In this document: piece by piece, positions 8,831 to 17,585 of the stretch
Layout of the letters: every line of letters starts with the position of its first letter
Numbering within the stretch: position 1 is the stretch's first letter
From: an uncultured Cellulosilyticum sp.
GTDB lineage: Bacteria; Bacillota; Clostridia; Lachnospirales; Cellulosilyticaceae
Length of the DNA stretch: 64,000 nt
Assembly: GCA_934725855.1 (NCBI GenBank)
Contig: CAKVCL010000003.1
Coordinates: forward strand, 62,001-126,000
Direction: 5' to 3'
The notes under the pieces: generated by a model
What the model saw: the letters and a program-made list of their open reading frames with translations, nothing else
Told to the model about the DNA's origin: nothing
The model's database searches: none
Program-made: the position numbers and the translations under genes

Positions 8831-10165
8831 TTAAATATTGTATTCAAGTGTACGTTCATCAATTAAACGTTTTGCTTTATGTGTTGCTCTTGGAAGTTCT
8901 CCATCTTTTAAGATAGCTACTTCTGTTGGTTTTACACCTACACGAGCTTTTAATGCTACTGTGATTTCTTCTTGTAATTTTTCATTTGACTCATTATTAT
9001 CATGTGATTTTTCTACCTCTACACGGTATTTTGTAGTAAAGCCTTTTTCATAAACACGAATCACATATTCACCAGTAATTCCTTTAATCCCTCGAATGAC
9101 GTATTCTACATCACTTGGGAAAACATTAACCCCTGATACAATGAACATATCATCTTTACGTCCTACAACATTGATTCTTGTATGCGTACGCCCGCAGCTG
9201 CACTTTTCTCTATTTACATAGCCAATATCGCCTGAACGGAAACGAATCATTGGTCTTGCGTGTTTTCTAAGCGTAGTAAAGACTAATTCTCCCCTTTCAC
9301 CATCTGGAACTGGCTTTCCAGTATGTAAATCTAAAACTTCAACAAGTACATGATCTTCTGCAAGATGAAGTCCATCATGTGCCTCACATTGAGCTGCACA
9401 AGCACCAAAAATATCTGAAATACCAAAGAAATCATAAACCTTTGCATCCCAAAGTTCTTCGATTGCTTGTCTTGTAGCATCAATAGAACCGCCAGGTTCA
9501 CCTGCTACAATAATCTTCTTAATGGCTAAGTCTTTTGCTGGGTCAATGCCCCTTTTCTTAGCCGTTTCTCCTAAATACCAAGCATAAGAAGGTGTCGTCC
9601 AAATCATGGTTGGTTGATAAGTTTGTAAAATGAATAATAAACGATCTGAAGGAATTGTCCCAGCCCAGATACATAACGCTCCAAGGTTTTGTGCACCAAT
9701 AACATCCGGTCCACCAACAAAGAGTGAAAAATTAAGTGCATGCACATAACGGTCCGTTTTTCTCATACCTGCTTGATAGAATAATCGACTTTCTACCTCT
9801 TGGAATTCATCAAAATCCTTTTTTGTAAACGGACTCATCGTAGGAACACCTGTTGAACCACTTGATGTTGAAATAAATACCACATCTTCTTCTGGTACAG
9901 CAGCTAATTCTCCTAAAAAGCTTCCTACATCTTGTGTTTCTCTTTCAGTTTGTTTATCTACAAATGGAAAACGTTCTAAATCAGATAGACTTTGAATGTC
10001 GGAAGGTTTAACCCCAGCTGCATCAAATGATCTTTTATAGTATGGTGAATTTTCATAAGCAAAAGCTACGATCTCTTTTAATTCCTCTAATTGTAATGCT
10101 TCTAATTCTTTTCTTGGTAGTGTTTCTAATTTTTCATCCCAATATTTTGACTCTATATTTGCCAT
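8831..10165 (-). CDS. paaK: Phenylacetate-CoA ligase-like acyl-CoA synthetase
   Basis: This 444-residue adenylating enzyme matches the PaaK family, which forms aryl-acetyl-CoA from the acid, ATP and CoA. The AMP-binding P-loop is STSSGSTGVPT, followed by EDHVLVEVLD, and the hinge FRSGDIGYVN; a Cys-rich segment REKCSCGRTHTR is typical of PaaK. Length is complete. It is first in a minus-strand cluster with the four oxidoreductase subunits. In anaerobes such pairs can carboxylate phenylacetyl-CoA to phenylpyruvate for phenylalanine synthesis, or run in reverse during aromatic amino-acid breakdown (inference). Indoleacetate or 4-hydroxyphenylacetate are alternative acids. Confidence 0.85.
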   Translation of the reverse strand: MANIESKYWDEKLETLPRKELEALQLEELKEIVAFAYENSPYYKRSFDAAGVKPSDIQSLSDLERFPFVDKQTERETQDVGSFLGELAAVPEEDVVFISTSSGSTGVPTMSPFTKKDFDEFQEVESRLFYQAGMRKTDRYVHALNFSLFVGGPDVIGAQNLGALCIWAGTIPSDRLLFILQTYQPTMIWTTPSYAWYLGETAKKRGIDPAKDLAIKKIIVAGEPGGSIDATRQAIEELWDAKVYDFFGISDIFGACAAQCEAHDGLHLAEDHVLVEVLDLHTGKPVPDGERGELVFTTLRKHARPMIRFRSGDIGYVNREKCSCGRTHTRINVVGRKDDMFIVSGVNVFPSDVEYVIRGIKGITGEYVIRVYEKGFTTKYRVEVEKSHDNNESNEKLQEEITVALKARVGVKPTEVAILKDGELPRATHKAKRLIDERTLEYNI

Positions 10166-10312
10166 TATTCATCTTCCTTTCTATGATAACCGATCTATTT
10201 TCTTCTTCAGATTTAACTTGGTTTCATTATATAGATTTCTAAGGAAAGGTGTTAATTCATTATTTTTGTAGCCTATTATAGATTTTCCTTATCGCAAAAG
10301 TAACGCTGCAAA

Positions 10313-10377
10313 AAAAATACTTTCTCTAAAAATAACGGAACTCATAAACTGAATTCTTTCTTAGAGAAAGTATTTTT
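10313..10377 (-). terminator. Intrinsic terminator between transporter remnant and paaK
   Basis: AAAAATACTTTCTCTAA at 10313-10329 pairs perfectly with the complement at 10361-10377, giving a 17-bp stem with a 31-base loop. A T-rich run follows on either strand. It ends transcription from the peptidase/transporter remnant side before paaK. Confidence 0.6.
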
Positions 10378-10407
10378 ACTTTTTATAGTTATTATAACTC
10401 AGTAATC

Positions 10408-10494
10408 TTACTCGAAAACTAAAGCTTCTTTTATGCTATAGCCAGCTGCACGCTTAGCAGACTTCTTACTTGCTCTATAACCTACAATAATTGT
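10408..10494 (-). pseudogene. C-terminal remnant of a membrane transporter
   Basis: In a frame different from the peptidase gene, codons from about 10494 read LVWLVLTIIVGYRASKKSAKRA and end YSIKEALVFE with a stop at 10408-10410. A hydrophobic helix followed by a basic cytoplasmic tail is typical of the last segment of a secondary transporter. No start or upstream part exists: the frame runs into the 3' end of the M28 peptidase gene. I infer a deletion that removed the transporter body and joined its tail to the peptidase. The transporter family is not recognised. Confidence 0.5.
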
Positions 10495-11668
10495 TAATAC
10501 AAGCCATACTAATTAACTGTTTAATGTATTCTACTGTAGGAGGAATAAGCTGAATATCTATTGTTTCAGCTGTATCTCTTGGAGTATGCGTATCGGCTAA
10601 TCCTCCTTCATATAAGTTAGAACAAATAACTGCAATTGTTGGAACCCCCATAAAAGCAAAGGATGAATGATCTCCAGCATACCATGGTTCTCCTTCTACC
10701 ACCTCAGATACGTCTTTCATCATAGATACTGCTGATTCTTTGAAATGATCACAGTTATAAAAAGAAACTGCATTCTTTCCATCTTTATGACAAGGCGAAT
10801 CTAGATTGACTACAAACTCTGGGAAACTATTCTCTTTCTTTATCTCATCTAAGTAACAAAGTTCACCACTTGCTTCGTAATACTCTTCTCCATTAAATGG
10901 AACAATCTGAACTGTATATTCCTCATCCTTAAGCTTCTTAGCAAGTTCCATAAGCATTAATACACCTACTCCATTATCTAATGCACCTGGTGTATTATAT
11001 TTCGTATCCATGTGAGCACAGCAAAGTATTTTCTTACTACTTTCTTTTCCTTTCTTAGTTGCAATGACCTGCTTACTTTCAGCCATTTTTGTCTTTGAAT
11101 CAATGACTAGCGTAATCTTATCTTCTCCATCACCAATAAGCTTATTAATTTGCTCAAATCTGGCTTCATCTATATAAGCTGAAGGAATTAAGAAATTCCC
11201 ATCATCAAAAAGTGGAAATGGATTCATTCCTGATAGGAAATCTTGTTTTGTCACTGCAATAATAGCAGCTGGCGCTTTTTCCTCAAATAAAGTTATGAGT
11301 TCTTTATGTTCATCTGGATAATAAAAAGGATAGTCTTTAGGTTGCAAGGCTTCTTTTGTTATCTCATCTGAAACAACAAGAACCTTATTCTTAACCTCTG
11401 CCACCTTTAATTCTTCTATATTACTTGCAAATACTAGCTGAGTGGAAATACTTATACCCTCTGAATAAGGACTAGGTTCAATTTCTATACTCTTTCCTGA
11501 TACTTCAATTTTAGAAGGTCCTTTTTCCCATACTTTGCATTCAAAGGGAAGCGCTTTTACTTCATAACCTAATGCTTGCAATTGCTTTCCTAAAAAATCA
11601 CTTACAACATTATTTTCTTTTGTCCCTACTGGTCTTTCTGTTTGAAGTTTACTCCATATCTTTTCCAT
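10475..11668 (-). CDS. M28-family zinc aminopeptidase-like protein
   Basis: The protein (397 residues from 11668) has a PA-domain-like N-terminal half and an M28 catalytic domain. Metal ligands can be followed: CCAHMDTKYN, then GALDNGVGVL, FNGEEYYEASGE, VVNLDSP, and the final histidine in LADTHTPRDT. These fit a co-catalytic two-zinc exopeptidase. I prefer the start at 11668 because GGGAGG lies 10 bases upstream; the longer form from 11719 has no such site. No signal peptide is seen, so it is probably cytosolic. The last ~10 residues (ISMACINNYCRL) run across a junction with a transporter remnant, so the original C-terminus may have been replaced. Confidence 0.8.
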   Translation of the reverse strand: MEKIWSKLQTERPVGTKENNVVSDFLGKQLQALGYEVKALPFECKVWEKGPSKIEVSGKSIEIEPSPYSEGISISTQLVFASNIEELKVAEVKNKVLVVSDEITKEALQPKDYPFYYPDEHKELITLFEEKAPAAIIAVTKQDFLSGMNPFPLFDDGNFLIPSAYIDEARFEQINKLIGDGEDKITLVIDSKTKMAESKQVIATKKGKESSKKILCCAHMDTKYNTPGALDNGVGVLMLMELAKKLKDEEYTVQIVPFNGEEYYEASGELCYLDEIKKENSFPEFVVNLDSPCHKDGKNAVSFYNCDHFKESAVSMMKDVSEVVEGEPWYAGDHSSFAFMGVPTIAVICSNLYEGGLADTHTPRDTAETIDIQLIPPTVEYIKQLISMACINNYCRL

Positions 11669-11719
11669 TGTACGTACCTCCCAATAGCTTTTTGTTTTTA
11701 ATTTCTTTTGATAAATCAA

Positions 11720-11830
11720 TTATAGGCTTTGTAAACTTCTATTTCTTGACCTAAATTGCTGTTTAGCTTCTTCATCTTTTTGATGTGGACAATAGGTTAC
11801 TAACATTGTATAAAAATCTTTATAAGACAT
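11720..11830 (-). other. Possible small ORF or gene remnant
   Basis: A 36-residue frame, MSYKDFYTMLVTYCPHQ... ending RNRSLQSL, lies upstream of the peptidase. The frame stays open for about 18 codons further upstream (to ~11884) without a usual start, so this may be a remnant. A GGGGGAG sequence at about 11908 precedes a separate 11-codon ORF. No family was recognised. Apart from this and the thrH-side hairpin, nothing else was seen in 11669-12031. Confidence 0.25.
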
Positions 11831-11937
11831 GATTTCTGTTGTATGACAAGCTAATATACTCTTATGTATCAGCAAGTGTATTTATCATAAATTTCATATA
11901 AAATCTCCCCCTATAAATATATAAACACTAAATAAGA

Positions 11938-11976
11938 CTAGAGTACAACTCATCAAATCGATTTATTGTACTCTAG
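11938..11976. terminator. Hairpin downstream of thrH
   Basis: CTAGAGTACAA and its perfect complement (11 bp each) flank a 17-base loop. It lies just past the thrH stop in the direction of transcription and has T-rich sequence on both sides. Confidence 0.6.
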
Positions 11977-12031
11977 CCCTTTTGTTTGACTGTAACTTAT
12001 TTATTTTTGAGATGAATTTATAGGTTAACTC

Positions 12032-12631
12032 CTATAATGCTTTTTTAATAGCAGCCATAAGTTCTTCATAGGTTTCAAATGCTGGAAGCTCTGGATTATC
12101 AGCTTTAATTTGGTCGGTACTCTTAAACAAGAAACCAGCTTTACTTGCTTTAATCATACCAAGGTCATTATAACTATCTCCACTTGCGATGGTTTCAAAG
12201 CCAATAGATTGTAAGGCTTTAACTGTTGTGAGTTTTGAGTTTTTAATACGCATTTTAAAGCCTGTAATCTCTCCATTTTCTGCTACTTCAAGAGAGTTGC
12301 AGAAAATAGTAGGCCAGCCTAATTTTTTCATAAGTGGTGTAGCAAATTGTGTAAAGGTATCACTAATGATAATGACTTGTGTCATGGAGCGAAGTTCATC
12401 TAAGAATTCTTTAGCACCTGGCATTGGATCAATTTTTGCAATCGTATCTTGAATTTCTTTAAGTCCTAAACCGTGCTCTTTTAAAATACCAATACGCCAT
12501 TTCATCAGTTTATCATAATCTGGCTCATCTCTTGTCGTTCGCTTTAACTCAGGAATACCACTTGCCTCAGCAAATGCAATCCAGATTTCTGGTACTAATA
12601 CACCCTCTAAATCTAAACATACTATATTCAT
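12032..12631 (-). CDS. thrH: ThrH-like phosphoserine phosphatase/homoserine phosphotransferase
   Basis: A 199-residue HAD-family protein close in length to Pseudomonas ThrH (about 205), which dephosphorylates phosphoserine and can move the phosphate to homoserine. Motif I is LDLEGVLVP (with Glu two after the nucleophile instead of Asp, as in ThrH), motif II is IIISDTF, the conserved lysine lies in KMRIKNSKLTT, and motif IV is SGDSYNDLGM. AGGGGAA precedes the ATG at 12631 by 8 bases. It stands between the peptidase and the ECF transporter genes and ends in a terminator. Either a serine or threonine role is possible; there is no linked biosynthetic gene. Confidence 0.85.
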   Translation of the reverse strand: MNIVCLDLEGVLVPEIWIAFAEASGIPELKRTTRDEPDYDKLMKWRIGILKEHGLGLKEIQDTIAKIDPMPGAKEFLDELRSMTQVIIISDTFTQFATPLMKKLGWPTIFCNSLEVAENGEITGFKMRIKNSKLTTVKALQSIGFETIASGDSYNDLGMIKASKAGFLFKSTDQIKADNPELPAFETYEELMAAIKKAL

Positions 12632-12725
12632 TAATTATTCCCCTTTTGCCATTTTATTGTTTACAATATATTATAAAATTTTATCATTCTTTGTATCATA
12701 ACTCAACTATAACTCCTTATTTCTA

Positions 12726-13559
12726 TTACTGAATAAAAGGATTATAAAACCTACTTCCATTCATATATGTAAATCCTAATGAAACAACAAAAAAGATTAC
12801 CGCTATTCCAATAGCTATATAATCTGCTTTTTTAAAGCTTTTTTCACTATACCATGTTCTTTTCTTCTTTTCTCCAAATGCTCTTAGTTCCATGGCACAA
12901 CTAATGGTTTCAATACGCTCCATGCTTGTGAAAATAAGTGGCACTAAAATACTACTTATATTCTTAATTCGTTTGCTAAGTTTCTCTTTCTTAGATAAAT
13001 CTACTCCTCTTGCTTGTTGCGCGAATGCTATATCGTGATAATCTCTTTGTACATCTGGAATATATCTAAGTGCAATGGCTACTGCATATGCAATTTTGTA
13101 GCTTACTCCAATCTTACTTAATGACGCAGCAAACTCACTAGGATTAGTAGCCACCATAAATAAAATAGCAATTGGAATAACCGCAAAATATTTTAAACTA
13201 ATATTTAGATGATAAAATAGTTGTTCTTTGGTTACTACATAGCGATTCGTAATTTGAAATAATACCGTTTTTGTTCCATAAATCTCTACTCCTTGAAGTG
13301 GTGAGAAAAGAAAAATAGCCACATTATTAAGCACTAAAAAAGCAAGAATAAAATAAAAAACAAATGCAATGTCTTTAAACTTCACCTTGGACAGTTTAAA
13401 AACAATCATGCTAAATATTAACATAGCCGTCAAAATACGTGTATCATAACTTAACATAACGGTCATTGTACATAAAAGTAAACAAATAAGTTTTGAAGCG
13501 CCTGTTAATCGATGAATGGGTGAATCTAAATCAATATATCCTAAGATTGTTTGCGGCAT
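12726..13559 (-). CDS. ecfT: ECF transporter transmembrane (T) component
   Basis: The 277-residue membrane protein is a CbiQ/EcfT-type scaffold, with about five or six hydrophobic segments and the two coupling-helix motifs containing Ala-Arg-Gly: AQQARGVDLS and the later AMELRAFG. These contact the paired ATPases. It overlaps the ATPase gene by 19 bases and has GGGAGAG upstream of its ATG inside the preceding gene. With the S component and fused ATPase next door it makes a complete, dedicated ECF importer. Confidence 0.88.
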   Translation of the reverse strand: MPQTILGYIDLDSPIHRLTGASKLICLLLCTMTVMLSYDTRILTAMLIFSMIVFKLSKVKFKDIAFVFYFILAFLVLNNVAIFLFSPLQGVEIYGTKTVLFQITNRYVVTKEQLFYHLNISLKYFAVIPIAILFMVATNPSEFAASLSKIGVSYKIAYAVAIALRYIPDVQRDYHDIAFAQQARGVDLSKKEKLSKRIKNISSILVPLIFTSMERIETISCAMELRAFGEKKKRTWYSEKSFKKADYIAIGIAVIFFVVSLGFTYMNGSRFYNPFIQ

Positions 13560-15262
13560 CTTTCTCTCTCCCTTCTGTCAAAGCTAATAAAATTATGAAC
13601 AAAGCCTTTTGGATCATCAAGCTCCATTTTTACAGCTAATTCATAAAGTGAAGTTTCTCTGAGCTGTGCTACACTAATGATACTTTCATTAGTTAATACC
13701 TCAGCCCCTGTGGTATCAGCTACTTTCTTTCCATCTGCTAAAACAATAGCCCTGTCTGTATACTCCAGCATTAGATGCATATCATGAGTAATCATAATAA
13801 TCGTCATTCCCTGCTCATTAAGTGTTTTTAGGAATTCCATAATTTCTGTATAATGCTTAAAATCCTGTCCTGCTGTAGGTTCATCAAGAATCATTACCTC
13901 AGGATTTAATACTAATATAGAAGCAATCGTCACCCTTTTTTTCTGACCAAAGCTTAATGCAGAAACTGGCCAGTTTCTAAAAGGAAATAAGCCACAAATT
14001 TCAAGTGCCTTATGCACTCTTTCTCTAATTTCTTCTTCCAAAACACCTCTGATTCTAAGTCCAAAAGCCACTTCATCAAATATCATAGTCTTTGATATCA
14101 TTTGATTTGGATTTTGCATCACCATTCCAATCTTATATGCTCTCTCCTTAATCGTATCATCTATCATATCCTTGCCTGCAAATAAAATCCTACCTTTATT
14201 AGGTTTATAAAAACCACAAATTAGCTTAGATAGTGTGGACTTTCCAGCTCCATTTTTTCCAATAATACTAACCATTTCGCCTTTTTGAATATTAAAGCTT
14301 AGATTTTCCAGTATAAGATTACCTTTTGTATACCCAAAACTTACGTCCTCAAACGCAAGTACAGTTTCTTTTGAGACTTCTTTCTGATCGGGCTTAATGC
14401 TCTTTGCCCAGAGTGTTAACTGTTCTTTATAAGAATTAATTAGTTTTTGATTAATATGTTCTGGATTAAGGGATTTATCTATTTTACAACCTGCATATTT
14501 AAGTGCCGTAATATAAAGTGGTTCTCTAATTCCATTTTCTGAAAGTAAGTTACTCTCCAATAACTCAGCAGGTGTCAAATCAGCTATAATACGTCCTTCA
14601 CTCACCATAATGATACGATCTACATCTCTATGTAATACATCTTCTAATCTGTGTTCAACAATAATAATCGTTTTATGTGTATCTTTCTTTAATTCATCAA
14701 TAAGTTCAATAGCTGTCTTTCCTGTAGCTGGATCTAAACTTGCTAGGGGTTCATCGAAAAGCAAAATATCTACATTATTAACTATCACTCCACCTAATGT
14801 TACTCTTTGCTTTTGACCCCCTGATAAATACTGAGGTGCTTTACTTAAATGTTTCTCAATTCCTACAAGCTTAGAAACCTTTTCTACTCTTGCCTTCATT
14901 TCTTCTTGGCTGACACAATCATTCTCTAATTTAAAAGCAATATCTTCAGCTACTGTTAAACCTATAAACTGTCCATCTGGATCTTGTAGCACTGTGCCTA
15001 CTTTATTAGAAAGCTCAAAAATGCTTACGTCTTTTGTTTCCTTTCCACATACCTTTACACTTCCCTTTATTTCTCCCTGATAGTAAAAAGGAACCATCCC
15101 ATTAATACAATTAGAAAGTGTACTTTTTCCTGAACCTGAAGCACCTACTATAAGTACCTTTTCTCCTTCATAAATGGTTAGATTGATGTCATGCAAAGTT
15201 GGCTCAGCCTGAGCATTGTATTGAAAGCTAAAATTTTTAAATTCTATGATCGGCTTCTTCAT
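13541..15262 (-). CDS. ecfA: ECF transporter ATPase with two fused ABC domains
   Basis: A 573-residue protein with two complete ATP-binding cassettes, equivalent to EcfA1 and EcfA2 joined head to tail. Domain 1 has GASGSGKST, LSGGQKQRV and LLFDEPLASLD; domain 2 has GKNGAGKST, FGQKKRVTI as signature and MILDEPTAGQD. The second signature (ALSFGQKKR) departs from LSGGQ at the first glycine. The start ATG at 15262 has AAGGA upstream. It lies between the S gene, across a strong terminator, and the T gene, which it overlaps. It powers uptake of the vitamin or metal bound by the S component. Confidence 0.9.
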   Translation of the reverse strand: MKKPIIEFKNFSFQYNAQAEPTLHDINLTIYEGEKVLIVGASGSGKSTLSNCINGMVPFYYQGEIKGSVKVCGKETKDVSIFELSNKVGTVLQDPDGQFIGLTVAEDIAFKLENDCVSQEEMKARVEKVSKLVGIEKHLSKAPQYLSGGQKQRVTLGGVIVNNVDILLFDEPLASLDPATGKTAIELIDELKKDTHKTIIIVEHRLEDVLHRDVDRIIMVSEGRIIADLTPAELLESNLLSENGIREPLYITALKYAGCKIDKSLNPEHINQKLINSYKEQLTLWAKSIKPDQKEVSKETVLAFEDVSFGYTKGNLILENLSFNIQKGEMVSIIGKNGAGKSTLSKLICGFYKPNKGRILFAGKDMIDDTIKERAYKIGMVMQNPNQMISKTMIFDEVAFGLRIRGVLEEEIRERVHKALEICGLFPFRNWPVSALSFGQKKRVTIASILVLNPEVMILDEPTAGQDFKHYTEIMEFLKTLNEQGMTIIMITHDMHLMLEYTDRAIVLADGKKVADTTGAEVLTNESIISVAQLRETSLYELAVKMELDDPKGFVHNFISFDRRERERCRKQS

Positions 15263-15324
15263 AAATGATCCTTTCCTGCCTTAATCTACTTAATGTCACA
15301 TACATTGTGGCTCATTTCAATGAT

Positions 15325-15366
15325 AAAAAAACTGCTGCACCTTTATGTAGGTGCAACAGTTTTTTT
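15325..15366 (-). terminator. Strong intrinsic terminator or attenuator inside the ECF operon
   Basis: AAAAAACTGCTGCACCT pairs with AGGTGCAACAGTTTTTT (one mismatch) around a short loop. It sits between the S-component gene and the ATPase gene, so it would lower expression of the A and T components relative to S. Confidence 0.8.
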
Positions 15367-15374
15367 AATTTGAA

Positions 15375-15929
15375 CTACTCTTGTTTTAAGCTGCCCTTTT
15401 GGGTTCGTGTTTTTGCATATGCTGCAATTAACGCTGTTCCAATAATTCCTACTGTTACAATATTTGCTACACCTGCAACAATGCCTTGCACAAATACTTT
15501 ATTTGCTGGTTCTGCATAAATTACTACATCTAAACCTGGTGCTACAATTCCCCATGCGACTACATTAGCAATTACTTGATAAATATTAAATGTAATGATT
15601 TCTTTCTTACCAAATTGACCTTCGTTAACATTTACTTTTTTCCAAGCAAGACCAATAAGTCCACCTACGAAAGCAGATGCAATAATCCAACTAAAACATG
15701 GTGAACCATAACAGATTACATCTTTTAATGTGTGCCCAATAAATCCTATACAAGCACCAGCAACTGGTCCATATACAATAGACATTAATGCAAGAAATGC
15801 ATACACTGTCTGAATTTCTGTATTTGGAATACCTGTAGGAATTGCAGCAAAACGCCCTAAAATAATAAAGACTGCTGCACCAATACCAATTGCAACGATT
15901 GTCTTAATAGAAAAAATCTTCTTTTCCAT
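15375..15929 (-). CDS. ECF transporter S component, UPF0397 family
   Basis: The 184-residue membrane protein has five or six hydrophobic helices and matches the UPF0397-type substrate-capture subunit: the N-terminus reads [27 protein letters not shown] and the middle [19 protein letters not shown]. Database entries often call this family riboflavin-type; direct evidence for the substrate is limited, so a vitamin is the most that can be said. A GGGGGG ribosome-binding site precedes the ATG. It is the first gene of the ECF set and is separated from the energising genes by a terminator hairpin. No riboswitch was recognised upstream. Confidence 0.8.
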   Translation of the reverse strand: MEKKIFSIKTIVAIGIGAAVFIILGRFAAIPTGIPNTEIQTVYAFLALMSIVYGPVAGACIGFIGHTLKDVICYGSPCFSWIIASAFVGGLIGLAWKKVNVNEGQFGKKEIITFNIYQVIANVVAWGIVAPGLDVVIYAEPANKVFVQGIVAGVANIVTVGIIGTALIAAYAKTRTQKGSLKQE

Positions 15930-16021
15930 CTTTTAACCCCCCTAATATATCATTCCTATTAAACATCCCTTATCTATATTCATAATATATTTGCGTAGGT
16001 CTATTGTCAATATTGTGCACA

Positions 16022-17380
16022 TTAATACACCAGCTCAGTCGTTGTCCACTTCTCTTTTCTATAACTATATACAAAGTAGATGATTTCTGCTATTGCTGTG
16101 ATCATCCATGAAAATACATATAACAGATATAATGATTCAATCGTTCTAAAGTAAGCAAACACCGTATAAATCCACATAACCCTAAATACGCAAGACCCCA
16201 TAATGACAATGATTGTAGGTATAAACGTTTTTCCAAGTCCTCTAGAGGCTGCAATCGTACAATCCATAAATGCTGATACACTATAAGATAATGCCATAAT
16301 TGATAAACGCTTAATCCCTGCTTCTACTACTTCAAGATCATTTGTAAAAAGTCCTAAAAAGGCATATCTAAAAACATAAAGACTTACGCCCAATACTAAG
16401 CCTATTAAAAATGAGTAAATGGTACAAATGAAGTAGCTTTTTAATACTCTGTCTCTTTTCTTTGCCCCTAAATTTTGTCCCATAAAACTTGTACATGCCG
16501 TATAAAAAGCTGCCATCATATCATATACTAGTGAGTCTGCATTAGTAGCAGCTGAATTTCCTTCTACCACAATATGATTAAATGAATTAACACTTGTTTG
16601 AACAAATAGATTAGCTATTGCAAAAATAGCATATTGAAAAGCAGATGGAATCCCTATTTTTAAAATATTCTTCATCTTATCAGGCGTTATTTTTAGTTCT
16701 TTCAGCTCCACTTTATAGCTTTCTTTTGCACAAATTAGTGCTCTCATAATCATAAAAGCTGAACTACATTGAGCAATAACCGTTGCCAATGCTACACCCA
16801 CTACTCCTAGTTTACACACAATCACAAAGAATAAATTTAAAATAATATTAATGATACCAGCAATTATTAAATAATATAGTGGGCGCTTTGTATCTCCCGC
16901 TGCACTAAGTACTGCATTTCCAAAATTATAAATTCCCATCGCTGGCATTCCAATCAAATAGATCTTTAGGTAAATAACCGCTCCTTCAATAAGTTCATCT
17001 TTTGTATTCATAAAGCTCAAAACATCATATGCAAAAATAATCCCCAGTACCATAATGATAATGCCTGCACTTGTACAAATAATAGCTGCTGTATGTACTG
17101 TTTCTTTTATGTTTTTGACATCCTTTGAACCAATATAGCGTGCAGTAAGTGTATTTACTGCGCTGCTAAATCCAAGCAATAAGCCTATAAATAACGTAAC
17201 TAATATACTTGTTGAGCCTACTGAACCTAACGCAATTGAACCTGCAAACTTTCCAACTACCGCAACATCAGCCATGTTAAAAACAACTTGTAAAATATTA
17301 GAAAACATTAGTGGTATACTAAATACTAATATTTTCTTCCATAACGAACCTGTACTAAAATCCATTTCATAATCTTTCAT
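16022..17380 (-). CDS. MATE-family multidrug/sodium antiporter
   Basis: The 452-residue polytopic protein has the MATE layout of about 12 hydrophobic helices in two halves. The N-terminus DFSTGSLWKKILVFSIPLMFSNILQ..FNMADVAVVGKFAG is the standard opening, with the conserved aspartate region after helix 1. Substrate cannot be predicted from sequence. An AGAAAGGA site precedes the ATG. It is a monocistronic gene between the ECF operon and the terminator of the flavoenzyme gene. Confidence 0.88.
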   Translation of the reverse strand: MKDYEMDFSTGSLWKKILVFSIPLMFSNILQVVFNMADVAVVGKFAGSIALGSVGSTSILVTLFIGLLLGFSSAVNTLTARYIGSKDVKNIKETVHTAAIICTSAGIIIMVLGIIFAYDVLSFMNTKDELIEGAVIYLKIYLIGMPAMGIYNFGNAVLSAAGDTKRPLYYLIIAGIINIILNLFFVIVCKLGVVGVALATVIAQCSSAFMIMRALICAKESYKVELKELKITPDKMKNILKIGIPSAFQYAIFAIANLFVQTSVNSFNHIVVEGNSAATNADSLVYDMMAAFYTACTSFMGQNLGAKKRDRVLKSYFICTIYSFLIGLVLGVSLYVFRYAFLGLFTNDLEVVEAGIKRLSIMALSYSVSAFMDCTIAASRGLGKTFIPTIIVIMGSCVFRVMWIYTVFAYFRTIESLYLLYVFSWMITAIAEIIYFVYSYRKEKWTTTELVY

Positions 17381-17490
17381 TTCTACTTTTCCTTCTATAT
17401 TAATACTTGCTATATCTAGCGAAGTTTATTATATCACTTTTATAGGTTGTGTCCATTTAAATTAATGCTGAGATCATTTATTTACGTTAA

Positions 17491-17540
17491 AAAAAGAATT
17501 GTTATATCAATTGAATCCAATCAATACAACAATTCTTTTT
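17491..17540 (-). terminator. Intrinsic terminator after the flavoenzyme gene
   Basis: AAAAAGAATTGTT at 17491-17503 is repeated as its exact complement at the right end (AACAATTCTTTTT), with a 24-base loop, then a T-rich run on the minus strand. It closes the alcohol dehydrogenase-flavoenzyme operon. Confidence 0.75.
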
Positions 17541-17585
17541 AATCGGAGTAGTTTTTTGCTAATAATATAGTGTCAATCTATGTTG

